From contig NC_073695.1 in assembly GCF_029784165.1 (NCBI RefSeq), positions 60,230,469 through 60,294,468 on the forward strand: DNA of 64,000 nucleotides, written 5' to 3'. The stretch is from Wyeomyia smithii (lineage: Eukaryota; Arthropoda; Insecta; Diptera; Culicidae). Below the pieces are notes generated by a model. It was not told the DNA's origin. It saw only the letters and a list, made by a program, of their open reading frames with translations, and made no database searches. Position 1 is the first letter of the stretch. The number at the start of each line of letters is the position of its first letter. Below, piece after piece: positions 1-12,229 of this stretch. The position numbers and the translations under genes were made by a program.

Positions 1-128
1 TCTTCGCTTGGTAATTGAGCGGTTGCTTGTGGTGCAGGACAGTCAGAAGCTGGGGATTTTCTTACCAATCGCCTTTTGTTCCGGGCAGGCTCAGAGCTTT
101 TTGTTCGATTTCTTTTACGTTTATTCAT
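1..128 (-). CDS. N-terminal fragment of an unidentified basic protein, runs off the window
   Basis: An open minus-strand frame starts at an ATG at 126-128 and continues to the window edge, giving about 42 residues. It begins MNKRKRNRTKSSEPARNKRR and is rich in Lys and Arg, then becomes Pro/Ala-rich. A basic start like this could be a nuclear localisation segment, or the start of a transposon ORF1 or transposase. No domain can be recognised in so short a piece, and a chance ORF remains possible. Confidence 0.25.
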   Translation of the reverse strand, partial: MNKRKRNRTKSSEPARNKRRLVRKSPASDCPAPQATAQLPSE

Positions 129-1640
129 ATTGGCTGCAGGCTAAATTACTAAAGCAATATTAATTCAATCCCCGTTTTTAGTAAGACAAACCAAAATGTA
201 TTGTCAACCTGATGCAGTCAAACCATGGCCAACCTTTTTAACTATTATTTAGGTATATTTCAGGGTATCCATCGCGACATGTCAGACGTCAGATATTGAT
301 TGAATAAATTATGACAACACTATTATTGAGAATTTTTTTCTATTTTTCTACACTAGTATAAGTGTTGCATAGAGAAGCATTTCTGTTTCCAATGTTCTAT
401 TGTAAAACTCACAATATAATAAACTCCCAAATAAAACAGAAATTTGAATTTTTGAAAACATTTTATAATTCAGTATTATACAATTCACTTGAAATTCTTG
501 TTCAATTTTTAATTCAGTCAAATTGCATTTTAAACCACACGCACGGCTATGCCGTGGAATGATACAGCGAAAGCCTTCCAACATTACATTGTACGCTACA
601 GACGAGGTTGAACCTGTGCGACACGACAGAGCGGCTGTGTCGACAAACTTTGCATGTCCTTCGGCGTGCGCAACGTCCACAAGTTGCATGCCCTCCCCTC
701 CATGACGGCCGGTAGCGCTGTTGAACTTTACACAGCCCAACCGAGTTCCCTTCGCGGCTGATAAGAGCTAAGCCGCAACGCAAAGCAATAAAGTGACTGG
801 CAGCACGTAAGCACCTTCCGGCATGGCGTGGTGTGGTGATGCGGTAAATCGTCTGTTGTGTGCTTAGCGTTGTTTCTTGTTGGTACCGCCATCGCTGCAG
901 CTCCTCTAGAGGGGTAGAAAGTCCTAGTAACTATCGTTTCCAGCTGTCTAGTGATGCGGCGTTTTTTTGTTGCCAATTCACACAAGTGAGTGTGAAATTC
1001 TACAAGTCACCGACCGACTGGCATGCATGCAGTGGGTAACATCGGGTGGTTGTTGGTACGAGGAATACTAACTAGGTATGTGGAATTCTCGAGAATCTCG
1101 TCGCGAGCAAGATTAAAGATTGATTATAGGTACGGTAGAATATTGTGCGGTTTGTTGCTATGGTTTCCTACAGCATCGAAAAACAACACATTTATCGACT
1201 GTCGGTGCTTTTTGAATCCATCTAGGAGATCTAGGAAAATGTATCATGTGAGTACCTACCGTTTTTTTCCATCAGGATTATGCTAGTATGGCATTGAAAA
1301 TACATTCCAGTATTAAACAGTAATCATTAAACAATTTATCCTAGTCATGTGCAGAAAATTTCGCCAACTCTACTGAAGAGGATTGGAATTAATCAAATTA
1401 TGCTTTCTTTCCCGTTTTTTTTGGGAGCAGAACAGCTTGGATGTTCGGCAGAATACCTCCCTAGGCAATAGTGACGTCGGATAAAAGCTTGCGGGACTTA
1501 CTCGTCATTGCGAATAGCCAACTGCAGATGACACGGGATGATGCTCGTGTTATTATTATCTGTAGCAACATCCCCCGTCTGCAGCAAGATACTTCATTAC
1601 AATCGCCAGAACAATAGGTACTTCAGCACCAACGCGCATA
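129..1640. other. Unassigned sequence
   Basis: No supported gene or repeat seen. The first 400 bases are AT-rich and the part from about 540 to 1000 is more GC-balanced. Open frames here are short, overlap on both strands and carry no recognisable motif. Confidence 0.4.
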
Positions 1641-1752
1641 ATTTCCATTACGAAGCAGATGATGAAATTGAACTACCGCGATTCAAAGCCCAATACGAGA
1701 TAAACAGGACTTTGTCTTTCCCTCGTCTTTGCCAAACAATGTAACTTTCAAT

Positions 1753-2385
1753 TTTGATTAAACGGAAAAGCGAAAAGATGACGAACGAAACTGTTACCTG
1801 TATAATGAAAAAAAAAAACCGGAATATATTTTCGAAATTGCCAAACTTAATGCCTATAATGAAAGTATCATTCAAGCCATTTTTGATAAAAAGAAGGGTG
1901 CTCAATTTCGGAAATCTTTTACGACACTAACCGCAATAACAAAGGATCTGAAAAGGATAGTTGTTGAATATGACGTTAACTTTACACGCCCATTTCGTTC
2001 AAAATTTAGAAAATTCGGGATGGATATTTTCTACACTAGTAAAAATACTTAACTCAAAACAAAATTGGGGTCTACCAAAGACCCTATTGATACCCTGAAC
2101 AAAGCTGGATTTTATACAATTGCATGCGGTCACTGTGATATGGTTTACATTGGACAAACTAAACGTAATCTAGGAATACGTTCCAAAAAACATTTCGCAG
2201 AAATCACAAAAGCAAGTAAAGTTTCAAAAAATGACCCACCACTCCTTTTCAAATCAAAAGCGGCTAAACATATTTTTAACGAAGAACATCCACTAACTTC
2301 GGGTAACATTCACCTGCTCCGCCCCGTTATTGATTTGTAGAAATTAGACGTAGCTGAAAGTTTAGAAATTTACGTGACCACTGAC
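1753..2385 (+). pseudogene. Penelope-like element C-terminal remnant with GIY-YIG endonuclease
   Basis: The best part is the frame at 2065-2340, which reads GFYTIACGHCDMVYIGQTKR followed by RNLGIRSKKHF. This matches the GIY-YIG nuclease fold: the GIY position is GFY, the YIG motif is VYIGQT, and a conserved-looking Arg, His and later HIFNEEH follow. Penelope-like retroelements carry this domain after their reverse transcriptase. Upstream (about 1755-2060) a broken frame contains stretches such as KLNAYNESIIQAIFDKKK, plausible as the linker between RT and nuclease. An in-frame TAG at 2338-2340 is followed by KLDVAESLEIY, which fits the family's C-terminal tail, so the copy is dead. It ends where R1-like sequence begins near 2385. 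No RT core is visible, so this is a 5'-truncated or decayed copy. Confidence 0.65.
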
Positions 2386-4265
2386 AGTACCCGACAGTCC
2401 CAGACCAGCAGCGGCAGATCGCCTAGGGGTGGTGAGGGTCGAACACTGGGCAATAGACTACTCGCAAACGCCACAAGCACCTGGAAGCATCTCCGACGGA
2501 GCGAGTAGTGCCGCTCCCACCATTCAAAATGCACTACCTCGCCCATTGGGGCCGATTTCATTTTATAATTTGAGTCGGATTTCGTTCTTCGTACCGCGAT
2601 TCTGGGTTGGCATTCAGCGGTCTCCGCAGAAAAAGGGGGAGACGGATGCAGTGAAACTCGATGGCGGACAGGCCAACACGCCAGTTTCCACACCGGATAG
2701 AACGGTCGATGGTCCCTTGCTAGTCAAGGCCATCGAAAAAAGCAGGGACAAGCGGCCTAGGGTGGCAGCGCTTTCCGAACAGCTCGATGCTATCATCGAG
2801 TTCGCGGCGAATAGGAGCAATATGTCCAGGAACCTGAAGCAGGGCCTCCTCCTGCTTCGGGCTACCATCAACGAAGCTCAAAAGGAGCCCTCATGTCCTC
2901 ATTCGCCGCGATCTGCGGACCATCCGTCGATCTCGCACTGGCGAGATGATTCTTGAGCTCCGAAAGGATGCGAAGAACAAGGGCGCTTCCTACAAGACGG
3001 TGGACGAGCAGGTGCTTGGCAAAGAGGTGCAGATTCGGGCACTCACTTCGAAGGTGACTCTCCAGCTTAAAAACCTGGATGAAATCACCGAAGGGTGCGA
3101 CGTTGCGCAAGCCCTCAAAGAGAAGTGCGGGGTGGAGGTGGCCACTGCGTCATTCCGCCGCCGAAAGGGTACAGCAGGGACCCAGGTGGCCACTTTCCGG
3201 TTAGCATTAGCACTAAACTAAAGGAAAGCAAGCCAAAGGTCGGCTGGTCAGTATGCCTCCTGGGTATACTCCAATAACCGGACGTTTGCTTCAGGTGCTT
3301 TGAGGGAGGACATAAGTTCTGGACCTACAAGGGGCTCGACAGGAGCCATTTATGCAGACGTTGCTGTGGTGCAGGCCAAGTGCATGGCATGTTCCGAAAA
3401 ACGGGACGCCAAACACTTCATGGGAGGCCCCAGGTGCCCAGCTGGTAAGCCGGCTGCGAAACCACGGGCATAAGGGTAACGCAACGAAACCTGAACCACT
3501 GCAATGCGGATTAGCAGCTACTATACCAAGCAGTCACTGAGTCGCTGTCGGACATCGCCATCGTATCGGACCCCTACCGCATTCCTCCCGGAAACGGTAA
3601 CTGGGTTGCGGATAAGTACAGTATGGCGGCCGTATGGACGACAAGCAGGTTCCCGGTTCAGGAGGTTGTTTCCACCTCAAATGAAGGATACGCGGTTGCC
3701 AAGGTAAACGGAGTGTTCTACTGCAGTGTCTATGCTCCGCCACGTTGGTCTACCGAAAGGTTCACTCAGTTGGTCGACCAGCTATCCATGGAGCTAACGG
3801 GCCTAACGCCGTTGGTGGTGGCGGATGATTTCAACGCTTGGGCTGTTGAGTCGCACTACGAACCAGAGGGGTCAGATCCTGTTGGAGGAGCTCAACTTAG
3901 GTCTGGCCAACGTTGGGACCAAATGTACATTTAGCAGAAACGGTGCGGAGTCGATCATCGGTGTGACGTTCTCCAGCCTAGGACTGATCACGAACTGGAA
4001 GGTAGACGATGTGCAAGACGGAGGATGTAGCGTGCGCGAACAGACGAACAGAGGATTGAGCGCCGCGCAGCATTCGGTTCTGCAAGATCGGCGCTTAAGA
4101 GTGCGATTGAGGCAAGCAAGAGGGCCTGCTTCGATAAGTTGTGTGCGAGTGCCAAATCGAACCCGTATGGTAACGCCTATATGATCGTAATGGCCAAGAC
4201 CAAAGGCGCGCTGGTGCCTGCAGAGCGATCACCAGCGATGCTGGAGCGTATCATCGGGGGACTCT
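2385..4265 (+). pseudogene. R1-clade-like non-LTR retrotransposon remnant (ORF1 plus endonuclease)
   Basis: From about 2429 an ORF1-like frame runs with breaks: an N-terminal segment to 2956, then 2946-3221, whose ELRKDAKNKGASYK and VLGKEVQIRALT stretches fit R1-clade gag proteins. Remains of CCHC knuckles follow in shifting frames (FRCFEGGHKFW near 3300, LCRRCC near 3350). Apurinic-type endonuclease sequence follows at about 3480-3960: LNHCNADQQLLYQAVTESL, DIAIVSDPYRIPPGNG, a YAPPRW loop and VVADDFNAWAVE, where the usual GDFN reads DDFN. The linker before the RT (IKSAIEASKRACFD-like) is at 4050-4260, and the RT itself is absent. Several frameshifts and stops make it non-functional. Clade assignment rests on remembered family motifs. 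Confidence 0.7.
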
Positions 4266-4330
4266 TTCCACGCCACGCCAGTGTTAGCTAACTGCTAATC
4301 TCCAGGTTAGTTAGCTAATTAGCTAAGAGA
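4264..4330. repeat. AT-rich inverted-repeat segment at the R1 breakpoint
   Basis: The motif TTAGCTAA recurs in direct and inverted form (gttagctaactgctaat, then ggttagttagctaattagct), giving hairpin potential at the point where R1-like coding sequence stops. It may be a small insertion or a rearrangement scar. Confidence 0.35.
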
Positions 4331-4620
4331 CTTAAGGCTATTGCCATTGCTCCGGGCCCTGTCCGTGTCCTTTCCGGGACTTTTTATGCATTCACACTGC
4401 GCCGTGTTTGAACCGTGCCTGCGCCGCGCTATGGCTGAGAAATGTTGATGTGTGTATGTGATAGAACGTCTTCCTCTTTTTTTCATACCGCAGCTCACTC
4501 CGCGCGAAATATGTCACTACAACATACACGCATCTACCCGAGTACCTTCCGTGCACTCTCCGGCCAACACAAAGTATCGTCGGCAACGATAGTTTTTCTC
4601 TCGCACGGCGGCAGCACGAA

Positions 4621-4740
4621 GCAATGGGAATAGCCCTTTATGGGCTTGAGACAGGAGGGGTTTTAGCGGGTCCGGTCACTGATTCAAACCAACCCCACAC
4701 TACCTGAGGTTGCTCACCTCAGGGGTTGGGTTGCAAATTC
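4621..4740 (+). mobile_element. Possible R1-type retrotransposon 3' UTR fragment
   Basis: The stretch gagacaggaggggttttag followed by gcgggtccggtcactg resembles what I recall of 3' ends of mosquito R1-clade elements, and a hairpin-capable segment (acctgaggttgctcacctcagg) follows. It lies after the R1-like coding remnant and before the RTE-like RT. The assignment is tentative. Confidence 0.3.
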
Positions 4741-4789
4741 GAAATGGTTTGAAGAAAAATATCTGTAATGTTTTATAAGTGACGAACAA

Positions 4790-5900
4790 GCTGTGGAGCC
4801 ACCAACACAGGATTAAGTGAAAAAGGCGATTAGTGAGCTGAACAACGGCGAGGCTGCTGGGAAGTACGGTATCCCGGCTGAACTTCTAGAAGCAGGCAGC
4901 AAGCGGCTGTACTATGCGATCCACCAGAATAATAACTAAGGATCTGGCGGATGAACAAATGCCGAACGACTGGTTGGAAGACCTCATATGCCCTATCTAT
5001 AAGAAGGCTCATCGACTGGATTGTTGCAGCTATCGAGGCATAACGTTGCTCAACTTCGCATATAAAGTGTTCTCACGTATCCTGTTCTTCAGATCCTTTG
5101 TTTGCGAATACTCTGGTAGTCTGGTTTTCGACAGGGGCGTTCCACGACGGATCAAACTTCACCCTGCGACAAATCCTCGATAAGTTCCGGGAGTATAACC
5201 TGCAGTCGCACCAACTGCTTGTGGATTTCAAGGCGGTATACGACTCAGTGAAAAGAAACGAGCTGCGGCAGATCATACTGGAACATGGTTTCCCGACAAA
5301 ACTGATTAAGCTGAGTCGTATGACACTGGAGGGATCGAAATCATGCGTGCGGATGGCTGGCGAGATATCTGCCACGTTTGTAACGTTGGCGTAACGTTGG
5401 ATGGACTGAAGCAGGGGAATGCGCTCTCCAACTTACTATTCAACATCGCCCTTGAAGGTGCAGTACAAAGAGTAAACGTGGAAAGAAACGGTACGATCAT
5501 CAAAAAAACCCAAATGCTTTATGGTTTTGCGGACGACATCGATATCATCGGTATCAACCGTGGAGGAGACCGTCGTACCTTTTTAGAGGCAAGCAGCGAA
5601 ATTGGGACGTGTCATTGACTCTGCCAAAACGAAGTACATGGTAGCTGGCAGGGAGCGTTGGAGTTGGAGTTGGAGTAGATGGAGAACGATTTGAAGTGGT
5701 TGACGAATTCGTTTATCTTGATACGCTTGTGACATGTGACAAAGATATGAGCCGTGAAGTGAAACGACGAGTTGCAGCTGCGAACAGGGCCTTCTACGAA
5801 CTACGTAACCAGCTAAGGTCCCGTAGTTTGCAAACTCGCACAAAACTAGCGCTGTATAGGACGCTGATACTCCCCCGACGAGTGCTCGGAGTTTTTCAAC
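4790..5900 (+). pseudogene. Reverse transcriptase remnant of an RTE-like non-LTR retrotransposon
   Basis: Successive frames encode RT blocks: KKAISELNNGEAAGKYGIPA (about 4815), DEQMPNDWLEDLICPIYKK (about 4950), YRGITLLNFAYKVFSRIL (about 5030), FTLRQILDKFREYNLQSHQL (5158 on), DFKAVYDSVKRNEL (about 5225), LDGLKQGNALSNLLFNIALE (about 5400), the catalytic FADDIDIIG (about 5525), then VDEFVYLDTLVTCDKD and a C-terminal LRSRSLQTRTKLALYRTLIL. The catalytic Asp pair is kept, but frameshifts near 5100, 5385 and 5600 and stops break the ORF. No endonuclease is seen upstream. The clade (RTE/JAM1-like) is from memory and less certain than the RT call. A second copy of the family is at 50.28-50.80 kb. Confidence 0.75.
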
Positions 5901-5985
5901 GTACGCGCCTTTTTTTACGCGGATTTCGGAGTGTACTCGGTTTTTTTACGCGGCACGTATACCCCGCGTAAAAAGCGACTCTAGT
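5900..5985. repeat. Short repeat with ttttttacgcgg motifs
   Basis: Two direct copies of a T-run followed by acgcgg (about 5908 and 5942) face an inverted ccgcgtaaaaag (about 5963). This could be the end of a small inverted-repeat element abutting the RT remnant. Confidence 0.35.
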
Positions 5986-8900
5986 GTATTAATCAGATTC
6001 AGAGTACAAACATATTTTGCGGTAAATTTGGAGCCACTGCACACGCTGCGCACTGCGCAAATTTCTCGATCCCTTGTGTTCTCACACAGTAAACGACAAC
6101 ATGTATCAATCCTCGACAATCGTGTGTACAGAAGCGCAGCAAATACATATACAAAAATAGAAATATCACTAGTATTAATTTGCTCGTACAACTTATGGCG
6201 TCAAAATGCCACTTATACTTTTAATGGCGGAACAGTAAAGAACGTTTATTAGCAATTCAGCACATGAAGTCTCAAAAGAATTTATACATAACACAAATTA
6301 TGTGGTCAAAAACGGTGCATTTTAAAAAGTCACGTTGCACATATGCTAGAAACATATTTTTGTTATATTTTTGTAATAGACGTAATTTTTATGACTAGAA
6401 GTTATATTAATGGTAATAATGCAACAATGCCTGCCTTGAAACAAACAATGTACCTTGAAAATTGTCTAGATTGGTCCGCTTATGATACACCATCCTATCA
6501 GATAAAACTTCTAATTCAAGGGGTGAACCTGCTAAAACCGGCGTTATGGGTATTTAAAAAAATAAGATCGACTAATCTGACAGCAGTATGATCATTGAGT
6601 CGTGAATGGTATTGTTGAAGCGTCGATTTCACACGATTTATGCGCCTTAGTTGATTTGTTCTAATGATGGGCCCTGGAAGTTGCAGTCGCGAGGTGAGAA
6701 AATAACACCGAATAGCGATGAATATTTTTTCCTATGATCTATCACCCGTTCCGTTGAGTGTCACCGCGCCCCGCTTGATAGATTAGCAGGTAACGAACAT
6801 TGTATGAGCTCTTGTCACGATTTGCGTCAATCACCATCAGAAGCAGTCCTTGAGATACGTCGGACTTTTCGTTTATACGCGTGAGAAATGTGCTCAGGTG
6901 TGTAGGATTAATGCTAATGAGAGTAGACAGGTAGTTGTGATGGTCCCGCTTTAGTGTGTCTCCGTTTAGGGTAATCGATTGGCTGCCAGCCCTGACGACT
7001 GTCTACCCTGCGTTTGAGCCTTAAAAAAACAACACTCGTCTCGACTCGTAACAAAGACCAATAATCCCTCTGATGATCTGCCACGCAGCCGTCGGTTTTT
7101 GCTCGACTCCAGAAGAAGGGTGACGGCGATTAGCACGGAAAGGTGTCGGGATCGGCTTCCGCTGCCGTCTGCTTTCGATTCTTTCAACGGAGGAAAGCCC
7201 GCCAAGGGTTCGATAATCCTTTAAAAAAACAACTTCCTCTGGCGATACTCTGGAATGCTAATCGTTAAGCAAAACAATCTTCAGCAACGTTGACGGTTGA
7301 TCGGGCAGGTTGACCAAAAATGTAATGTTTTCATTTGCCGGATCAGGACCAGGATTGTCCACTGCGGAATCCTGTTAAAATAACAACTTAGAACCCGAGC
7401 GGAGACAGGTTACTTTCAGACACACGAACACTGTTTTGATTCCGACTGACCACAGACTTAAAACGGATTGTGGCCTGGAGACTGCCGCCGTCGAAAGGAC
7501 GACGGCTTAAGGATGATCATAACAATAGCAAATGATTTGCGATTCCTCTCCGCTTTGCGTTGCACTGTCTGAGCTGGATTTAACTCTCTATCGGGAAGAT
7601 TAGTTTGAGGAAAGTCATCACTGTGGGCAAAACAAACTGCACGGCTTCAGCGTTTTAATCCGCTCGAAATAGATGTACTCCTCAGAGCCAAACTGGGTGT
7701 CACCGGCCACGCAAATCGGAAAAGCTCCAGTGAAATCTTAAATAGTGCTTCCAATTGCTGGGTTAAATTGTGTGAAATCTCTCTAATGTTACTAGTTTCA
7801 ATTAAGCTGCTCTCAACCGGTGGTGACACTAGTTTAGATAGGTGACCAGCCTGACGTTACTGTCTGTCTGATTCTGTCTTTACTCAAAGCACATAAAATG
7901 TGCCAGAATAACTTCACCTGAATGTCATTTTGTCGAACAGCCCATCTGTCATTCTAATAAACTGTCAATCCTAGCTAACTAACATAGCAAATGTCAGCAC
8001 CAAGCATTCCTCAGCAATGTAAACAAATCTCGCGTGTCTATCGTAATCATATCCCTTTCCAGCTCAACGATCACAACTCCCACGAGCGACTATGCAGACG
8101 CCTTCTCACAGGTATTGCATTCTCCTTCCCTTCTCCACCCGACGCGATCCACGGCCAGCCACCACTAGTGTGGGGCGACAAGCGATGCATCATGGGTAAA
8201 CACATATTCACTCAACCACTTTCTTCGGTTCATTTGACATTCCGCTGGATCTGACTCAGATCCAGCCAACGCACACGTCATCCAAATGCAGCTACTTTCC
8301 CCCGCCATCGACCCGCCGAATCCGAAACCTTCCGTAATCAGAGGCGTGCTGATGCAGCATCACGTCTCGCATTACTAGCCATTCGCTCGCGCAAGATCGT
8401 GTGCCGCGACCGGCAAGCAAATTCTTTTCTCACGCTCCTTCGCCCGGCTGACAGTACGTACGAGTATATACGAACGTAAGGCGACAAATAAAAACACAAA
8501 TATCAACAATAAAACCAACCTCTCTGCTTCACATGGCAAGATCATGCAACCGATCGCCACTGCTGGAACTCATCACCACCACAACCGCGTTTTTATCCCT
8601 TCCAGACCATTCAACTTGCACTGAGTGCAAGCTTGCAACAATCGTTGTCTCTGTCACGCACAACTTCCCCACTATGAATGGAGCTGGAGAAAAAAAAGGG
8701 GAGTCCGAACACAATGATCGGGTTCCATCGTGGCCGTCGGTTCTCGATCGTTCTCATTCAACGATTACGGCGCGCTCGACTCGGTGTGGCACGATCCCCG
8801 TCATCACCCTGGTTGTGCTTGTGCCTGCTTCCTACTGCGCTGCGTTGCGCGCTGAACGAAATCGAAGGCGTACGCGCACCACACGACCTCGCGGCACGGC

Positions 8901-9696
8901 GGCGCGTTGCGCGACGACGCAACCAGGACGCCTAATTTACCTGATGGCTTCTTCTGCAGCAGCCATCAGCAGAGTTCAGCCTACGGCTGCCGTACCGAGG
9001 CTCGGTCCGGGTCTCGTGTCCATTGCAACCTACCGGCGTAGTTTTTCTTTCTTGTTTTTTTAGGTAGGTAGGTATTTTATTTCGTTGTTGGTTTCGCCTT
9101 ATTGTTCGCCCCCTTTTGAGCGGCCTTTCGTCGATCGGCTAGGATCGGTCGGCCGCTCTCCGCATCACGTCGAGCCACAAACGAATGATCTGTGAAATTG
9201 AAGTTTGAAGCTTCGGCTCTTGTCGCGTCCGCGTTTGTGGAAGGGTGGACGAGAGGGTGTAAAGCGGGCGAAAGATGATTCTAAGCGGAGCGAGCGAGGA
9301 ACGCGTGTTGATCCTCGGCTCGTTTCGAGTAATCGAACACCGTGACCCTTTTTAGGGTTCGGTGACGGGTTTATTGATGGAGGATAATATGGGCGGAAAT
9401 GGATTATGGTGTTTCAGTTCGTTATGATTCGGAATAGGAGGGACTTTTTTGTCCGAAATCTTGATCGGTTGTAGAGGGTGCATATAATTAAACTAATGCT
9501 AAAATCATCGTTTGTCACATTTAAGATTTTTTTTGTAATAGATCATATTTGACTATATTAGACATGACACTTACCCATTTTAAGGCAGAAATAGTTCAAT
9601 TACTAGAGTACATTTACAATTTTCAATATCAAGGCATTGAATTGTTAACGCCAGTGGATGGGAAAATTGAAGAAACTATTCTTAATAAAATGATAT
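5986..9696. other. Unassigned intergenic sequence
   Basis: No gene or transposon recognised. The 8000-9350 part is more GC-balanced, with overlapping ORFs on both strands (for example a plus frame at 8533-9063) but no domain, splice structure or conserved motif that I can name. It could hold regulatory DNA. The segment 6980-7400 repeats the short motif (c)cttaaaaaaacaac a few times without forming a clear array. Confidence 0.4.
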
Positions 9697-9725
9697 TGAA
9701 CGCAAATCAAGAGAATTTACTGATA

Positions 9726-10123
9726 CAGGTCGGACTCGATTATCCGGAACATCAAAAATTTTTTCATTCCGGATAATCGAGTTTTCCCGATAATCGAATC
9801 ACACAAAAAATACTGATATTTTGCGATTAACGAACATAAAATAAATATTTCTTTTCTTTATTTTACTTACTACTAGTTACTTCTGAGGCGAAAGGGGATA
9901 AAATCTTAAGAAGCAAAAAAAATTAATTGGACATTGATTATTTTCACTCAATTCGAGCATGTGCCAAACATGCCGGAAGTGAGTTAAATGGTAACAAATA
10001 TGCCAGAAGGGATGGTAAAGGCAAAACTTCGGAATATAAATTGAAAACGGACACCAAAAAAAATAAAATTCCGGATAATCGAATTCCGGATAATCGAGTT
10101 TCCGGATAATCGAGACCGACCTG
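9726..10123. mobile_element. TA-flanked MITE, TIR caggtcggactcgattatcc
   Basis: The terminal inverted repeats caggtcggactcgattatcc and its near-complement at the right end (ggataatcgagaccgacctg) bound 398 bp, with TA on each side (9724-9725, 10124-10125). Internal copies of ccggataatcga occur near both ends. TA duplication and TIR style suggest Tc1/mariner, perhaps pogo-like. A second member is at 39635-40017. The related copy B (13957 on) shows the equivalent position without the element. Confidence 0.85.
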
Positions 10124-10193
10124 TAACTATTTTTTATTTGTTTTATTTCTTCTCGTTTTTTTAGTTCTGTTTTTTTTATTTTATTAATTTTTT

Positions 10194-10220
10194 GACGTGG
10201 GACTACGTCTTTGTTTCTAT
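10194..10220. repeat. Left terminal motif gacgtgggactacgtc of a dispersed family
   Basis: The motif, followed by tttgtttctatactgggg, recurs at 14185, 19350, 24714 and 41484 and in inverse orientation at 34050 and 35563. It marks one end of a family present many times in this window, including a short copy inside hairy intron 2. Confidence 0.6.
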
Positions 10221-10515
10221 ACTGGGGTGCATTCTGTAAAATAGGAAACGCAACTGGCAAATGTTACGTCAGATTTCAAACGGTAATAACAGCAAAACCA
10301 CATGATGGATAACAATAACCAATATATTGTTGGATAGATAAAATGTGTAACAATTTCATAACACGCTAGTCATTATATTATTTCACTGCTCAACGATGAA
10401 AATTGATAAAAAGTTACAAGGAAATTCACGCGAACAATTGACCAATCACACGCGAGCATTCCTAGCACAGACGTTGTGAATGGACACCAACCATTCCCTG
10501 TGATATTCTCTGTAT

Positions 10516-10928
10516 TAGACCTGTGCGCCGACCATATCTTCGGCGGCGGCGGCGTAAAAATCATTTTATCTCGGCGGCGATCGGTGTGCCGGCGTGACGC
10601 CGTTGGTATTTGTCAGCGGCGGCGGCGTTTACCGGCGTGAAACTAATTACCACTTCTAAAATATTGCGTAGGATGAGTACACTCTTATGTTCGGTTTTTT
10701 ATTTCAACATAAATAAATAAAAATATGTTCATCCGGGTTGACAGGATGTTAAAAAAAAATAAGAATGGTTAGAAATCAAGTAGACAAACAATTTACCAAC
10801 CAGCAAAGAAATGACTATCGGCGCGATTAAAAATTTCTTCAGCGGCGCGCCGACTCAAAATCATCGGCAACGGCGGCGTACGTGAAAGTGTCGGCAGCGG
10901 CGGCGCGGCGTGGCGGCGCACAGGACTA
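10516..10928. mobile_element. hAT-type MITE rich in CGG
   Basis: The 413 bp element has TIRs tagacctgtgcgccg and cggcgcacaggacta (one mismatch in 15 when complemented) and is flanked by an exact 8 bp duplication, ctctgtat (10508-10515 and 10929-10936). The 8 bp duplication and TAG-type ends are hAT features. The interior contains runs of cgg/cggcgg on both sides, unusual in this AT-rich region. Copy B shows the empty site near 14508. Confidence 0.85.
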
Positions 10929-11316
10929 CTCTGTATCAATATAAAAAAAAATGGCGGAGGTTTCCCGTCCCAACAGGTCAACTTAAGTCTGCTTCCATGA
11001 ACCTAGACTCATTTGAAGTCTCGAAGGTAAAGATCTTTTGAAAAGTTTTGAAACAAGCCATTTACTTGAACAATTTCTAAACCTGCTGTCAGAGCAGAAT
11101 ACAAACCGATGTCTTGAAAGAAAACATGCTGGTAAAAGCAAAAATACCGTACAGTATAATATACATATTATGTTGAGCAGAGCGCCGCTGGTCTCTCGTC
11201 GTCTATCATTGCAGTGATATACGACTTCTATTGCGTGAAATCAAGGAAAAACTGCAATGCTGCTGCACTGATAGTGATCAAAAGATTATCTCATGAATAT
11301 GGTTACCTTAAAAAAT

Positions 11317-12229
11317 AAGGGAACAACAGGCAAGACGGTCACCCTGAGGAAATCATTCATTATTCTGCTTAAAACAAACCATTTCAACCAACGATATTCA
11401 TGATATTCGAGATTGACTAGTGCTTTTCATAAAACAATGCAAACCATTCCTTTTCAGAGTGATTTTATATTAGTTTTCACCGAAATAAAAATAGTCTCGC
11501 AAAACCACTATTTCACAACGTGCATTTGAAACGGACCGGCTGTGCTGGTAAAACGGACCTATGAAAAAGTATAGCAAATTTCTTTTCTTTACAGGACGAC
11601 GCGCTGCGCAAAAAAAGCAGTTGTTTAAAGCTTACCGTTCGCTGCGCAGATGGAATCATTCACTTCATTTACAATGTAGTATATTTACAGGTTTTAACAA
11701 TGTTTCTTATGATGATTTTTATTTCGAATGAGAGTTAATGACTTTAGGTGTCATCTCGCATCCTAAGAATGCTGAAAAAAGAACAATAAATGGTGCTATC
11801 GTCGTTTTCTCAGACCGCCCATTTTGCCCACACAACAACTGACCGTCATGCCCAAGAGGCAAACAATGTTTTGGATCGATATGATTTCCAGAAAAATAAT
11901 ATTTTCACTGATCTATCTTCACCCACATGCTTCAAATATGCTTAATTATTCCAATGTCATCGCAAAATATATTTTTCTTAAGTTTTACCTCAGCAGAAGC
12001 TTAAATTCGACACGGCGAAAACTACATCACATTGCTTTGCTGTTGAGGGTGAGCTTGTTTTGTTTATTTCTCAAATAACTAACTATTGTTTTAATCTACA
12101 TAATATCTCGAAACTCCCACAATCCCGTTGGTATGTAACAGTCATAAATGATTTGTGTTAATTTCAATGATTTATATAGAAATGAGCAATAACGGTCCAC
12201 CATGCCCACCCTGTCCGTGTTGCACGTTG
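11317..12229. mobile_element. About 0.9 kb insertion in copy A with imperfect inverted ends
   Basis: Copy B reads from atgattac straight to cataaattactcaacaag, whereas copy A has about 0.9 kb between ggttac and gctataaactactcaac. The ends gaacaacaggcaagacgg and ccgtgttgcacgttgttac are imperfect inverted repeats, and ttac may be a short target duplication. The plus ORF at 11824-12078 has no recognisable domain. Boundaries are approximate and the superfamily is unknown. Confidence 0.55.

Noticed and set aside
8533..9063. 176-codon plus ORF
   Set aside because: Low-complexity Arg/Thr-rich translation with no domain; overlapping frames are also open. Kept as unassigned.
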